This document shows, one piece after another, positions 1 through 10,700 of a stretch of 64,000 nucleotides of DNA. The translations under genes and the position numbers were made by a program. Under the pieces are notes generated by a model. That model had not been told where the DNA came from and searched no databases. It worked only from the letters and a program-made list of their open reading frames with translations. The DNA is from Taiwanofungus camphoratus. Lineage: Eukaryota > Basidiomycota > Agaricomycetes > Polyporales > Taiwanofungaceae. Numbering within the stretch: position 1 is the first letter of the stretch; the number at the start of each line of letters is the position of its first letter. The stretch covers positions 1,736,001 through 1,800,000 of the forward strand of contig CP021227.1 of assembly GCA_003999685.1 (NCBI GenBank). The letters are read 5' to 3'.

Positions 1-1850
1 AGTATTTCTTTCGTCGCTCCGATAAATTCTTCGATCTCCGGCGCAGTCCAGTCCCTTTATCTCTCTGCTTGTTCTTCAGTCTCCTCACATTTGCAGTCTC
101 TCTATACCGCAGACACAAAAGCATCCAGTTCGGCCACATTGAACGCTTCGACGTGGGCTTCGACACTTCTATTTTCAGCCCCTTTTGCTTCACTTCCTAA
201 TCCGTCCTTTTCAAACTCTTTGAATTGCGCTTCGACCTCTCAGCTTCTTAATTCCATTTATCCGACATCTTCTACGTCGACTCACGAAACCTACGCAGCT
301 ACTAAGAAGAAGTACAAGCCAGTCGCACTCAAGACTCGTCCCGTTCTAGGAGCGGTCCCCAAGCAGTTTCGAATAATTCGAGATATCAAGGGGGACCCCC
401 TATCCATTATGCCAGTACTCTCAGCTGACCCCCCACCCTTCGAACCTACTGGCCGTTATACGCGTGAACGCTTCGAAATTACGGAGAAACTTCACGACGG
501 CACCTTCCTGCTCCCCGACGAGCGTCGAGTTCTCCATCACTTCATGTGCTTGCACAACGAAGCCTTCGCATGGACCGACGAAGAAAGGGGATGCTTCAAA
601 CCAGAATACTTCCCTCCTGTAGATTTCCCCATCATTCCACATACGCCCTGGGTGCAGAAGAATATCCCAATTCCACCTGGGATCTACAATCAAGTCTGCG
701 CAATAATCAAGCGAAAGATCGACGCAGGTGTCTATGAGCCTTCGAACTCGTCGTATCGATCGCGTTGGTTCTGCGTAGTAAAGAAGGATGGGAAATCTCT
801 TCAACTCGTACACTCCCTCGAGCCCCTTAACGCAGTTACTATACAGCACTCCGGCGTACCACCAACGCCAGAATATCTCGCAGAACAGTTTGGAGGAAGA
901 CCGTGCGGCGGCATGCTCGACCTCTACGTAGGCTACGACGAACAACTCATCGCGGAGTCTTCAAGAGACCTTACGACGTTCCAAACTCCCTACGGTGCCA
1001 TGCGACTCGTCACCCTTCCGATGGGTTGGACAAACTCAGTCCCTATATTCCACGACGACGTCACGCACATTCTACAACCCGAAATCCCGCACTCTACAGT
1101 CCCCTACATCGACAATGTTCCAGTCAAAGGCCCCGCATCTGACTACAACGATGAGCGGCTGCCTTCGAACCATGGGATTCGAAGATTCGTATGGGAACAC
1201 TTCGAAAACTTGAATCGAATCGTTACTCGAATGCGCTACGCAGGAGGAACCTTCTCCGGCATAAAGAGCGTTCTAATCTCGCACGAAATCATGGTCATAG
1301 GGCACCGGTGTACTCCTGAAGGACGGTTGCCCGATGACTCTCGAGTCTCAGCAATACGCAACTGGGGCCCCTGCGCTACGCTCTCCGATGTCCGAGCGTT
1401 TCTAGGAACTATCAGAGTTGTTTGAATCTTCATACGCAACTTCGCCCATCGTGCCGAGGCCCTCGTATGCCTTACGAGGCAGGATGTAGAGTTCGAATTC
1501 GGTCCTGAGCAAATCGTAGCACAAGAAGACCTCAAGGACGCTCTACTCTCCTCCCCCGCACTACGAGCTATCAACTACAATTCCCCGTCTCCCGTAATCC
1601 TCGCAGTCGACACTTCATTCATTGCAGTTGGGTACCACCTTTGTCAGTGCGACGAAGCCAACACTCGAATCCGCTACTACAACCGCTTTGGCTCTATCAC
1701 GCTGAACGATCGCGAGCAAAGGTTCTCTCAACCTAAACTCGAGATCTACGGTCTATTCTGCGCCCTTCGATCCCTTCGACTTTACCTTATCGGTGTTCGA
1801 AACCTCATCGTAGAAGTCGATGCTCGCTACATCAAAGGCATTGTAAGGAA

Positions 1851-2086
1851 AAGGAGGAGATGATAGAAGAGGGGGAGCGTGTCGAACGTGGAACGACGAG
1901 CGAAGAAAAACAGCTAAGTCGCTCTGGCTTAAATCCTCCTCGACGGCACGTGATTGGCACAAGTCACGAGAAGGTCGGAACTGCGCAGGTCCCCATAAAA
2001 GCTTCGATCCAGTCACATCCACCAAGCTTCTAGGCGTCACGTGTGGACCGGGGACGGTCCAAATTCCAAAAAGGAGGAGATGATAG
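1851..2086 (+). repeat. Duplicated polypurine tract / LTR-start motif
   Basis: The 16-bp word aaggaggagatgatag occurs at 1851-1866 and again at 2071-2086, 220 bp apart. Each copy is a purine run followed by TGATAG, which is how a polypurine tract meets the start of an LTR in this family; the young element has gggaggagg followed by TGATGAG at its own 3' junction. The second copy borders the longer LTR-like stretch and is taken as the true junction. The first may be a duplicated or relic junction. Confidence 0.55.
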
Positions 2087-3057
2087 GCGCCAGGCCCTTC
2101 TAGGCCCCGCAGAGCGCCCTCACTCGACCCTAGGACCTTAGTCATGGCTTCGACGCCACTCGACATGTCCGATACAGCCCGAAAAGCCACCGCGGGACTC
2201 TCCGATAGCCTCGAATCACGCCACCGCCACTCCGCCAGTTCCGGTCCGATGTTCCGGTGTACCGATCCCTCTACGCACAATACGCCACGCGCAGTTGCCA
2301 CTCAATGTCCTCGCACGTGACCGGTCTCGCCACTCCGATATCGCTCAATTTGCTACGATGCGCCACTCGATGTACTCGATAATGCTACGGCCCCAGGTCT
2401 TGTCTTAGTATATTTCATGCCACTCCATAATTCGTAGTACGCAAGAAGTTAGGATGCCACTCGTACTATGCCACTCCCGATGCGCCTTACATTATAGTAC
2501 AGTAGTATAAATGCGATGTATGGTGTCTCAGAACAACAGAGAAGTTTTCCCCTATCCTGCAGAGCTCAAGAAGAGCACCTTCGATTTAGTCACCTACTGC
2601 GTTCTACTGCGTCCTTCCGTCTTCGATTACGTTCGAAGAGTTGCGTCTACTATCTGCCTTCTACAGTATCTTGAAGGCTTGCGTCTTGTCCGTCTTCGAC
2701 ATCAGTCGAAGAAGTTGCGTTCAGTCTTACGCCCACCTTCGAGCCACATCGAAGGGTTGCGCTAGCATCTCCCTCTCTAACCCAAGTCCGCCTTCTACAG
2801 AAATTCGAAGGGCTGTATATCAGCTAAGTTCTCACGTTTAAGCCTCTCCCTAGTATAGTACAGCATAGTAGCGCATCGAAGCTACGTCGAGCAGTCGCGA
2901 CACACGTAGAGGGTCGTCGAAGACCTTCGTAGACGTCTCTCGACCCATTTGAGATCGGGAACCCTTTGCTGCTGACTCTCCCCTCCACACTAACTAGTTC
3001 TATAGCATTCCAGCTTCTCTAGGTCGTACCCAGTAGGGGTTGGAGTATTATAGTTCA
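2081..3057 (+). repeat. 3' LTR of the old Gypsy element
   Basis: This non-coding stretch of roughly 980 bp follows a polypurine tract, begins TGATAG and ends near ..GTTCA, next to LINE coding sequence. Near its end it has CTAGGTCGTA, which also occurs close to the end of the young element's LTR (in element orientation), so the two LTRs are related. It contains a cluster of GCCACTC words (about 2153-2478) and three hairpin-forming TTCGA/TCGAA units (about 2617-2760). No gene is seen. Confidence 0.6.
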
Positions 3058-4021
3058 CAACACCGGTGCAATGTAAACCCCAGATAAAATTGGGGATAAA
3101 CTTGAACCCTGGCCGACTCCGACATCAGATGGATCGGTCAAGGTGCCATTGAACAAGAAACGGGTTTTTCGCCCGATCAAGTAATTTGCCATGAAATTAC
3201 AGAGCTTGCTGTTGAAGCCCTGCTTTCGCATGATTCCTACCAGTGAATCATGGTTGATGGACGGGTAGAACTGTGACACATCGAGCAATAGCACCGATGG
3301 GATAAGGTTTTGTGCCCATGCCTCTTTGACATTGTGCACAAGCTGGATTCCAGCATCAGTGGTACTATGTTGCATAGCCCCACCGAACTGGCATGGGTAT
3401 AGGATTCCCCACTTCTGGGCATCCCACTGCATTCGTTTGGCAATGATCTTTTCAAACAATTTGCCAAAGCAGTTGAGCAAGCATATAGGCCTGTAGGCCT
3501 TTGCTAACGTATAGTCCGGTTTGTTCGGTTTGGGCAGAACCACCGTAACAGACCGTTTGAAGACGCTCGGATAAACCTCGAAATCGAGGCAAGCGTTATA
3601 GTACACGCACAGCCATTGCCACACGTGTATACCGAGATCGGTCTCGATGCCCTCCTCAGAGCACTCGATCCGGTCCACCAACCATTTGATCCACATCCAG
3701 TTCACATGATCGGGACCGGGTGCGGATGTATTGCTAGTGGATTTGAGATTCTCACGAATCTCAAACTCACTAATGTCAGATAGAGTCAATTCCTCCCGTT
3801 GAGGAATTTCGTCTACAAATGACAGATCCACCGGCCGTGGGTTGGCGGGTGTGAACTGAGCTTGAAAGGCATGACTGAGATCAGCCGCACTTTGGACTGG
3901 CGCACCATCAGCTTGGCGCAGCTGAATGGTGGCCTCTTGCCGTCTCGGCTTTGTCCATGCAACAAAGTCCGAGATCAGTTGAGGATTGGATTCATCCATG
4001 ATCCTATCAAAGTGTGCGCGC
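3058..4021 (-). mobile_element. LINE fragment: reverse-transcriptase half
   Basis: The open frame 3999-3058 encodes the front half of a non-LTR reverse transcriptase. Visible motifs in order are the N-terminal block around SAPGPDHVNWMWIKWL, the LP.PNKP...YRPICLLN block typical of LINE polymerases, CQFGG, the first metal-binding block LLLDVSQFYPSI, and the GVGQGSSLSPILS block. The FADD block and everything after it are missing because the old LTR element interrupts the LINE at about 3058; the rest would lie left of the window. Upstream codons run without a frame change to 4021, exactly where the young LTR element begins, and continue at 16097. This is therefore one LINE split by insertion. The layout (endonuclease then RT) and the motifs suggest the Tad1/I group; the clade is not certain. 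Confidence 0.85.
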
Positions 4022-5628
4022 TGATACGACCTAGGGGACCCTGGTACCTAGGGAGTGCTCCGCAACGTGGCTGGGGGTAGTGTGATAACTGTGAGGGTGT
4101 GAGGGTAGGAGCTACAACCTGTATGATACCGGGAAACCTGTATGTCTTGTTTTTGTAAGTAGGGGAGTAAGGGGTCAAGGGTCCTGCACAACAGGATCTT
4201 GTTCCTAAGTGCTATACTATCCCTAAGGCCTTGCGAGGCCCTCCGAAGTATGCGAAGTTCTTCGAGGTTTTGCGAAGTCCTTCGAAGTTTTAGCTAAATC
4301 GCGCGAGCTGACTTCGTAGATGCTGCGAAGTCCTTCTGGTTAGAGTTAGCTAAAGGGCGTAAGGTTTTGGAGTTTGTTAGAGCGAAGTGGGCGAGGTTTG
4401 GCTAGCGTAGGAGACCTGTAGGAGAGGTCGGAGAGTTCGAGGGCGTAGGGAGATGTACTATAGCCTGTAACTAAGGCTATGGGCGAGTCGTAGGGCTATT
4501 CGTAGGACGTAGGGATAATGCAACGTGAGCCTAAGGGTATAACTAAGGCAGAGGCCCACCGGATAGGTGCTATAAGAGGTGCCGAAGGGTGCGAAGTCAC
4601 GGCGACTTTCGTAGATCGTAGTGCGTAGTTCGGGAAGCGTAGACGTGGTTCGTAGATATATCACGAGCGTAGACGTAGTTCAAAGGTACTGAAATGAAGC
4701 TGGGGTGGAGACTTAGGGACCTTAGGACCGTTCCTAAGGTTGTACTCGCGGCGCTTTCCTGAGATCGGAGCTACAGGGGAACTGGTATTCCAAAGAGAGA
4801 AGCGTGCACTGAGGGGTCTCTCTTGTACATAGTAAACTACCTCTGACTAAATAGGGGAACGTGAGGTGAACTAATCTTGCGCGAAGCGATCCTTACGAGT
4901 CCGAAATGTGTACTAAAGCGCATGGACTCCGAAGTGAACACGAGGAGGATAGGAACTAATTAGGAACTGAAACAGGGGAACTACGTACGGTAGAAAGGTG
5001 ACCAAGTTCATTCACGAGGGCGGGATGACTATCCGAGAGCAGCCATGCGCCGTGATCACCTATCTTAGTGGGCTAAGAGCGCACGAAGTCCTTAGCAGCG
5101 GGACTTGGCCTAATCGGGGCAGGAGGTGTCCTAAATGGGTGGAGGGTCATATGGGTACGTCCTAGGATGACCTTATGGCATAGGATCGAGACCCATGGGG
5201 GTGCACAAGGCTTCCTAAGTCCAACTTCCGGAACTTCGGACCGTTTCGGAGCCTATCGGAGGTAGCTGCAATCACAAGAGCTAGGAGAGACTTAGCTAAG
5301 ACTTCTTAGCTAAGCCCGGGATGAGTGACGTAGTAGATAGGACCTAGATCCAATGGAACAGTATGGGAGGGCCGGCAGTGTCCGATAGTGGACTTAGCAG
5401 GAGTTAGGGACTTCGCGTCTAGCATTCGAAATCTCGTAGCACCTCGTGTGACTTCGCAAGACTTCGTAGGGTGTTAGGAGGGTTTAGGAAGGAGAGGGGG
5501 CGTTAGGAATATTATAGGAACCTATTCCTCCTGTCGTAGGCTGTAGGAGAGTCTTAGAGTGGTCGGTTGGGGGATTAGAAAGCTCCTAAAATCGCGATTC
5601 GGGGGCCAGGAGGCTACGGGACTCATCA
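4022..5628 (-). repeat. 3' LTR of the young Gypsy element
   Basis: This LTR is 1607 bp and is matched line by line with 14490-16096 at an offset of 10,468. It begins TGATACGACC and ends GACTCATCA on the plus strand. It is rich in CGAAG and CGTAG words. Small open frames inside (for example 4458-4664) recur identically in the other LTR and are not genes. Given its position it could also serve as the upstream region of the plus-strand gene starting at 5797. Confidence 0.92.
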
Positions 5629-5664
5629 CCTCCTCCCTATTGAAATCCTGACTGTCCTCAGTCA
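5629..5664 (-). other. 3' polypurine tract of the young Gypsy element
   Basis: Read on the minus strand, tttcaatagggaggagg lies directly before the TGATGAG start of the 3' LTR, the expected place for the plus-strand primer of reverse transcription. A near copy, including about 19 further flanking bases, lies inside pol at 9146-9181. Confidence 0.7.
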
Positions 5665-5796
5665 GTGTGCGCGACCGTGGGAACTTGTAGCCTATCGCGT
5701 CCGATCTGCGAAGCGGGCAATATCCTGATAGAAGCTAATTGTGGGTGCCTCTTATCTTTTTCTCCTTTCTCCCCTTTTGCCTTTCCCTTCCCCATC

Positions 5797-7174
5797 ATGT
5801 TCGACGATATGGACTCTGATGGTGTTGGCCTAGCTCACAGCGATGTCCTGGCGCTCCTCGATTCTCGTCCGGAGGGCGTAGCGGAGGCCGAAGATTATCT
5901 GCGGTGGGCGAGGAACTTAGGACGTCGTGTGGTATGTATTCTCCTCGATCGCTCGATACATCGTCTTCACTGCGTTATAGGGTAACTGGCGGGTCCTGTC
6001 CCAGGCTTCGAACGCTCCTGCCGATCCTACCTTAGAGGCCGCCATCGTCGAAGGTTTGACGGCGATCCTCCCTCTCGCGGACTCGTCGTGGATCTCGTGG
6101 GCTCGCACCGGTTTTCCTCAGTTCGCCGCTATGCTTCAAGAGCGAGATGCACAGCGCGAACTCGCCCGCGCGACCGAACGACTTCGTGCGGAGGCGGTCG
6201 AGCGCGCTGCGCTTGAACGCGCTGCCCAACTTGCGGCTTCGTCTTCTGCTCCCTCACCGGCCCCTAGTCGTACCTCATCGCGCACTCGTCGTCCCTCAGC
6301 TCGGGCCAAGGCAGCAGCTTCTACTCGTGCGGCTTCCCAGGCCAGCTCGATCATGGCCTCCGTTTCTAGCGGCCAAGTCGGTGAACTCGCCTCGTCCACT
6401 AGTTCGGGTGTCTTCGTAGGGGTCCCTCCTACTCCGGGGAAGGACACTGCGAAGGCGAAGGCTCCTCCGACGCCCGAAGCCCTGGCTAACATGGCGAAGG
6501 CGGCGGAGCATAGGCGAACTCATGCGAAGGTGAGTGCACGTCCTTTTCGTGACTGTTCGCGGCTTATCATTGCTACCTAGTGCGATCGCTGCAGCACCTA
6601 CACCGCAGACTTCGAGTGCGAACTCCCCGCGGGCGCCGTGAAGTGTGGTAAGTGCCTGCGAGAGTCGCAGGGGTGTTATTGGGGCGGATTCTCCGTAGAC
6701 GGTAAGGAGCGCGGCGTGCGCGTTTCGAAGCGTGGTAGGGCTTCTCGTGCCCTCGTTATCGCGACATTGCTGATGTTAAGACGTTCCCTAGCTGCGGGCC
6801 AACCTCCTCAGGTGTCCCCGCCTCGCGCCCGCGAGTCCAAGAAGGCGAAGTCGACCCCTGCGCCTACGATGTCGCTCGAGGCCTCGCTGGCCCTTAACGG
6901 CGCCGAATACTTGGACGGCCTCACCCCTGCGCATCAAGCCGTTGTCGAAGGCCTCTGGTATGACCGCGCGATGGCCGAGAGTCGCGCGATGCGTCTCAAA
7001 GACTACATCTCGGGGCTCTATCGTGCCGAAACCGCCCTAACCGGTCGTACGCCTGCGCCGCTCGACTTGAGCTCTCTCCCCCTTCCTCGCCGTCGCGTCG
7101 CCGCCTCCTCTACCGATCCTGGTCCCTCTGGTGAGTCCGAGCAGGATGAGGAAGATGCCGAGGCCGAGGTTTAG
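5797..7174 (+). CDS. Accessory antisense gene inside the Gypsy element, Zn2Cys6-like
   Basis: On the strand opposite to gag and pol, between pol and the 3' LTR, lies an open region starting at ATG 5797. It is preceded by a strongly CT-rich leader (about 5755-5794), a common feature of expressed fungal genes. It is open in three blocks separated by two short gaps with good GT..AG edges (near 5933-6004 and 6532-6580), which look like ordinary spliceosomal introns. The start is acidic (MFDDMDSDG). The middle block is Ala/Arg/Ser-rich and probably coiled-coil or disordered. The third block opens with six cysteines spaced C-x2-C-x8-C-x8-C-x2-C-x6-C, close to the fungal Zn2Cys6 binuclear cluster (usual first gap x6). 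The end is acidic and stops at 7174. I do not recognise a named family. It could be a captured host gene or an antisense regulator; the function is unknown. Confidence 0.55.
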
Positions 7175-7706
7175 AAGGTGGGGGGTTCGTAGTTCGTCAT
7201 CTCGCCCGTTCCGTATCTGTCGCACCAACGTGCTGTATTCTCTCTCGTTGCACGTCCCTTTGCTAGGGACCTTTTCCAATCTGTGTACAGTAGTCTGAAT
7301 AAAGCGGACGCAAACGTCGTCCTTGTGAAAAGGTTCCTAAGTGTGTGAAGTAACCAAACAACACAGCGAAGAATTAGAAGACTTAGGGGGATAAAATGCG
7401 CTCATTTAGGCTCAGTAAATCATCATGGCCTTGAAGGGCTTAAGGCCCCTCGCGCAATCTTCGCTCCGCTCGGCGTTTTAGGAGCCTTTAGAACGATATC
7501 GCGACTTCGTGAGTTGAATCACTATAGTAAAAAGTAGGAGATGTTGTAAGTAAAAATTCGTAGACATTCGGAACTTCGTAGCTGTCAAAACTGAGTGGGG
7601 GCTTGTTGGGGAATGTAAAACATGACCAAAGGGTAAGCGAAAAGTAAAATGGACGTAGCGTAATCTTAGCTAAAGTCGGGGTATCGTCGATTGCTCCTCC
7701 GATTCT
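7175..7706. other. Non-coding gap inside the Gypsy element
   Basis: About 530 bp lie between the stop of the antisense gene (7174) and the stop of pol (7707), which face each other. No open frame or recognisable motif is seen. It probably holds the 3' ends of both transcripts. Confidence 0.5.
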
Positions 7707-10700
7707 TTAGTGAGATTCGGATGGACTAGAGCCGGACTTAGGAGAGTAGGGATACGATCCTAGTTCTTCGTCATCGCCTTGGGTGGTAGTCAGCTCTAGT
7801 TCGCGAAGTCGCTCCGTCGACACGTCCAGGAGTTCGGTAGGAAGTTCGAGGGCTTTTCGCGCTAAGTAGGGGATGACTCGGAAGGCTGCCGTAGGCCTGT
7901 CGAGTACCGAACCATCCAATTCGCATAGGATATAAGCACCACCTTTGTTTCTAGATACCACGAGTATCGGGCCGAGGTAGCGAGGTCGCATCTTCCGATT
8001 TAGGGACTTTTCTATCTGCGTGTTGCGAATTAGTACTAAATCGCCCTTTTCGAAGTTGAAATCGTGGATGGAGTGCTTATGCTTTTCTTCGAATCGCAGA
8101 GCAGCTTGTCTTCGCGCTTCGTAGACCTTCGAATGTAGTTCCGCTACCTGAGTCACCCGCTTTTGCAATGCGATAGCTCGACGTGCGATAAGATCGGTCG
8201 TGGATAGCATAGAAGACGGAGGAGGAAGGATATAGGTGGCCTCTACGACGTCCAAAGGGATAACAGGGTGGGTGCCAGTGACCGCGAAATAGGGCGAACA
8301 TCCCATGCGCTTTCGAGTCGTGATCCTTTCGGACCAGAAGACTGAGTACGTTGCCTGAGACCATTTAGACTCTTCGCCATCCACAGCCTTGAATAGAGCC
8401 TGCCTAACATCGAAGTGAGGCCTCTCCACCAGTCCGTTGGCACGCGAATTGTATCCGCTAATTCGGATGTGTCGTAGCTGGTACTTCTTCGCTATGTAGT
8501 TCGTAGCTTTTACGAAGGGAGCGCCGTTGTCCGTGACTATCTCCGATAGCGCACCCCACCTACAAACAAAGTCTTCGAAGAGCCATTCTGCCAAAGCTTT
8601 AGCCGTCTCCTTGCGAAGCATCCGAAATTCGGGGTACTGGGTTAGAGAACACCGGCCTTGCACCAAGTACCTAAATCCGTTAGAAGGGGGCATATGCATG
8701 GTATCTATATGAACCTTTGCGAAGATCGGAGCGGGCATAGCGACCGTAGGCGGGATTAGGATCTGCCGCACTTGGCGAATCTGGCATAGGTGGCAGCTTC
8801 GAACATACCAGGCAATGTCGATATGATGGTAGGGCCACCAAAACCGCTCCGAAATCAGCACCTTCGTAGCGTGTATTCCTCGATGCGCGACTGCATCGTG
8901 ACATTCTCGGAGGATTCGTAGACGATCTGCCTGCTTTACAACTAGTTTGTGAGCTCCTTGTGGATCTTTGCGCCATAGTATGTCCTCGTCGAGGAAGAAT
9001 AGAAGACAGTATTTTACGAAACCTTCGTATTCTGAATCCGATAGGTTGGCAGGTCTCGCGAGGCTTCGTAGGAATTTTGCTACTAAGTCAAGTCTTGCGT
9101 CAGCTTCCTTGGCCATTTCGGATCTTGGGACGCTATCGTAGCTCTCCTCCTCCCTATTGAAACCTTGGCTGTCCTCAGCCAACTCGGAGGCGAAGGTTGG
9201 AGCTATCGGAGGTGTGGGGGTTGTGATAGGAATGTTAGAGGCGAATTCGTAAGGGAATAGGGTAGAAATCGATGGTATAGGATGGGAAGGGGGGGCTTGG
9301 ATGTGATGTAGAAACGAGTGCATTTTGTCTATCCAGTCTTCGAAGTCTTCTTCGCTGCTCTCTTCTTGATCTCCTGGCTGGGGGGTTCGTCTTGATAGTC
9401 CATCTGGTCCATGCATCGTACCTGGTACATGTACTAGGGTGAAATGGAATGTTAGAATCGATACGATCCAGCGATTTATACTCGCGCTGGGCGCGATGTC
9501 CGGATTTTGCAACATCCCTTTGATATAGCGTGCGTCCACTTCCACTATAAGGTTCCTAACTCCGATTAGGTAGATTCGTAGTACGCGAAGTGCTCGAAAC
9601 AATCCGTAGATCTCTAACTTCGGTTGCGAGAACCTCCGCTCGCGATCATTTAGGGTGATGGATCCGAAACGATTGTAGAATCGGACTTTAGGGTTGTCCT
9701 CATCGCATTGGCAAAGGTGATAGCCAACTGCAATATAGGAGGTGTCAACCGCTAAGATCACGGGCGCACCTGATGAATAGTTAATGGATCGGAGAGCTGG
9801 AGAGGACAGCAAAGCATCCTTAAGGTCCTCTTGCGCTGCGATTTGCGCTGGACCAAATTCGAAGGGTACCGCCTTTCGCGTTAGGCGTACTAAGGCATCT
9901 GCACGATGCGCGAAGTTTCGGATGAAGATACGGACCACTCCAATGGTTCCTAAAAAGGCTCGAACGTCAGATAGGGTCGCACAAGGTCCCCAGTTGCGTA
10001 TGGCTGCAACACGAGACTCGTCCGGTAGGCGACCTTCTGGAGTACACCGATGCCCCACAACGGTGATTTCGCGGGCAATTAGAATGCTTTTAACTCCAGA
10101 AAAGGTACCTCCTGCGTAGCGCATGCGTGTGACTATCCTATTGAGGTTCGTAAAATGTTCCCAAACAAACTTTCGAATGCCTGGGTTCTCCGAAATAGGT
10201 ACGAGATCGTACGAACTTTCAGGGCCTTTGACCGGAACATCGTCGATATAGGGAACTGTTAGGTGAGGAATTTCGGGCTGTAGGATGTGCGTAACATCAT
10301 CGTGGAAGATAGGGACCGAGTTGGTCCATCCCATAGGTAGAGTGACCAATCTCATAGCTCCGAAAGGTGTTTGAAATGTCGTAAGATCGCGCGAAGTCTC
10401 CGCTATCAAGCGTTCATCATAGCCTACATATAGATCCAACATAGCACCACAAGGTCGTCCTCCGAACTGTTCTGCGAGGTGTTCGGGAGTCGGGGGAACG
10501 CCTGAGTGTTGAATCGTGACAGCGTTTAGGGGTTCCAGACTATGTACGAGACGTAGGGACTTTCCGTCTTTCTTCACCACACAAAACCATCGTGAACGAT
10601 AGGAAGAATTCGAAGGTTCGTAGACCCCCGCTGCGATCTTCTTTTTGATTATTGCGCACACTTCGTTGTAGATTCCGGGTGGGATAGGAATGTTCTTTTG

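Larger units (their letters stand above)
1..3057 (+). mobile_element. Old broken Ty3/Gypsy LTR element, 3' part
   Basis: The left edge of the window enters an LTR retrotransposon of the Ty3/Gypsy type. The part visible here is a stretch of pol (about 91-1842) with reverse transcriptase and the beginning of RNase H, closely related to the pol of the young element further right but clearly diverged. After it come a short non-coding stretch with two polypurine-tract-like copies and a 3' LTR beginning TGATAG near 2081 and ending near 3057. No integrase is seen and the 5' LTR lies outside the window. The element is broken, with several breaks. It sits inside the reverse-transcriptase region of a LINE, whose frame resumes at about 3058. 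The right LTR edge is uncertain: a CA also occurs near 3032, but the LINE frame stays readable down to about 3058, which favours the outer edge. It looks much older than the element at 4022-16096. Confidence 0.8.

Noticed and set aside
1753-2301. 182-codon minus-strand frame across the old LTR junction
   Set aside because: It runs through pol remnant, the PPT copies and LTR of the plus-strand element; no protein family features.
4458-4664. 68-codon minus-strand frame repeated at 14926-15132
   Set aside because: The repetition is only because both lie in the identical LTRs; no evidence it is translated.
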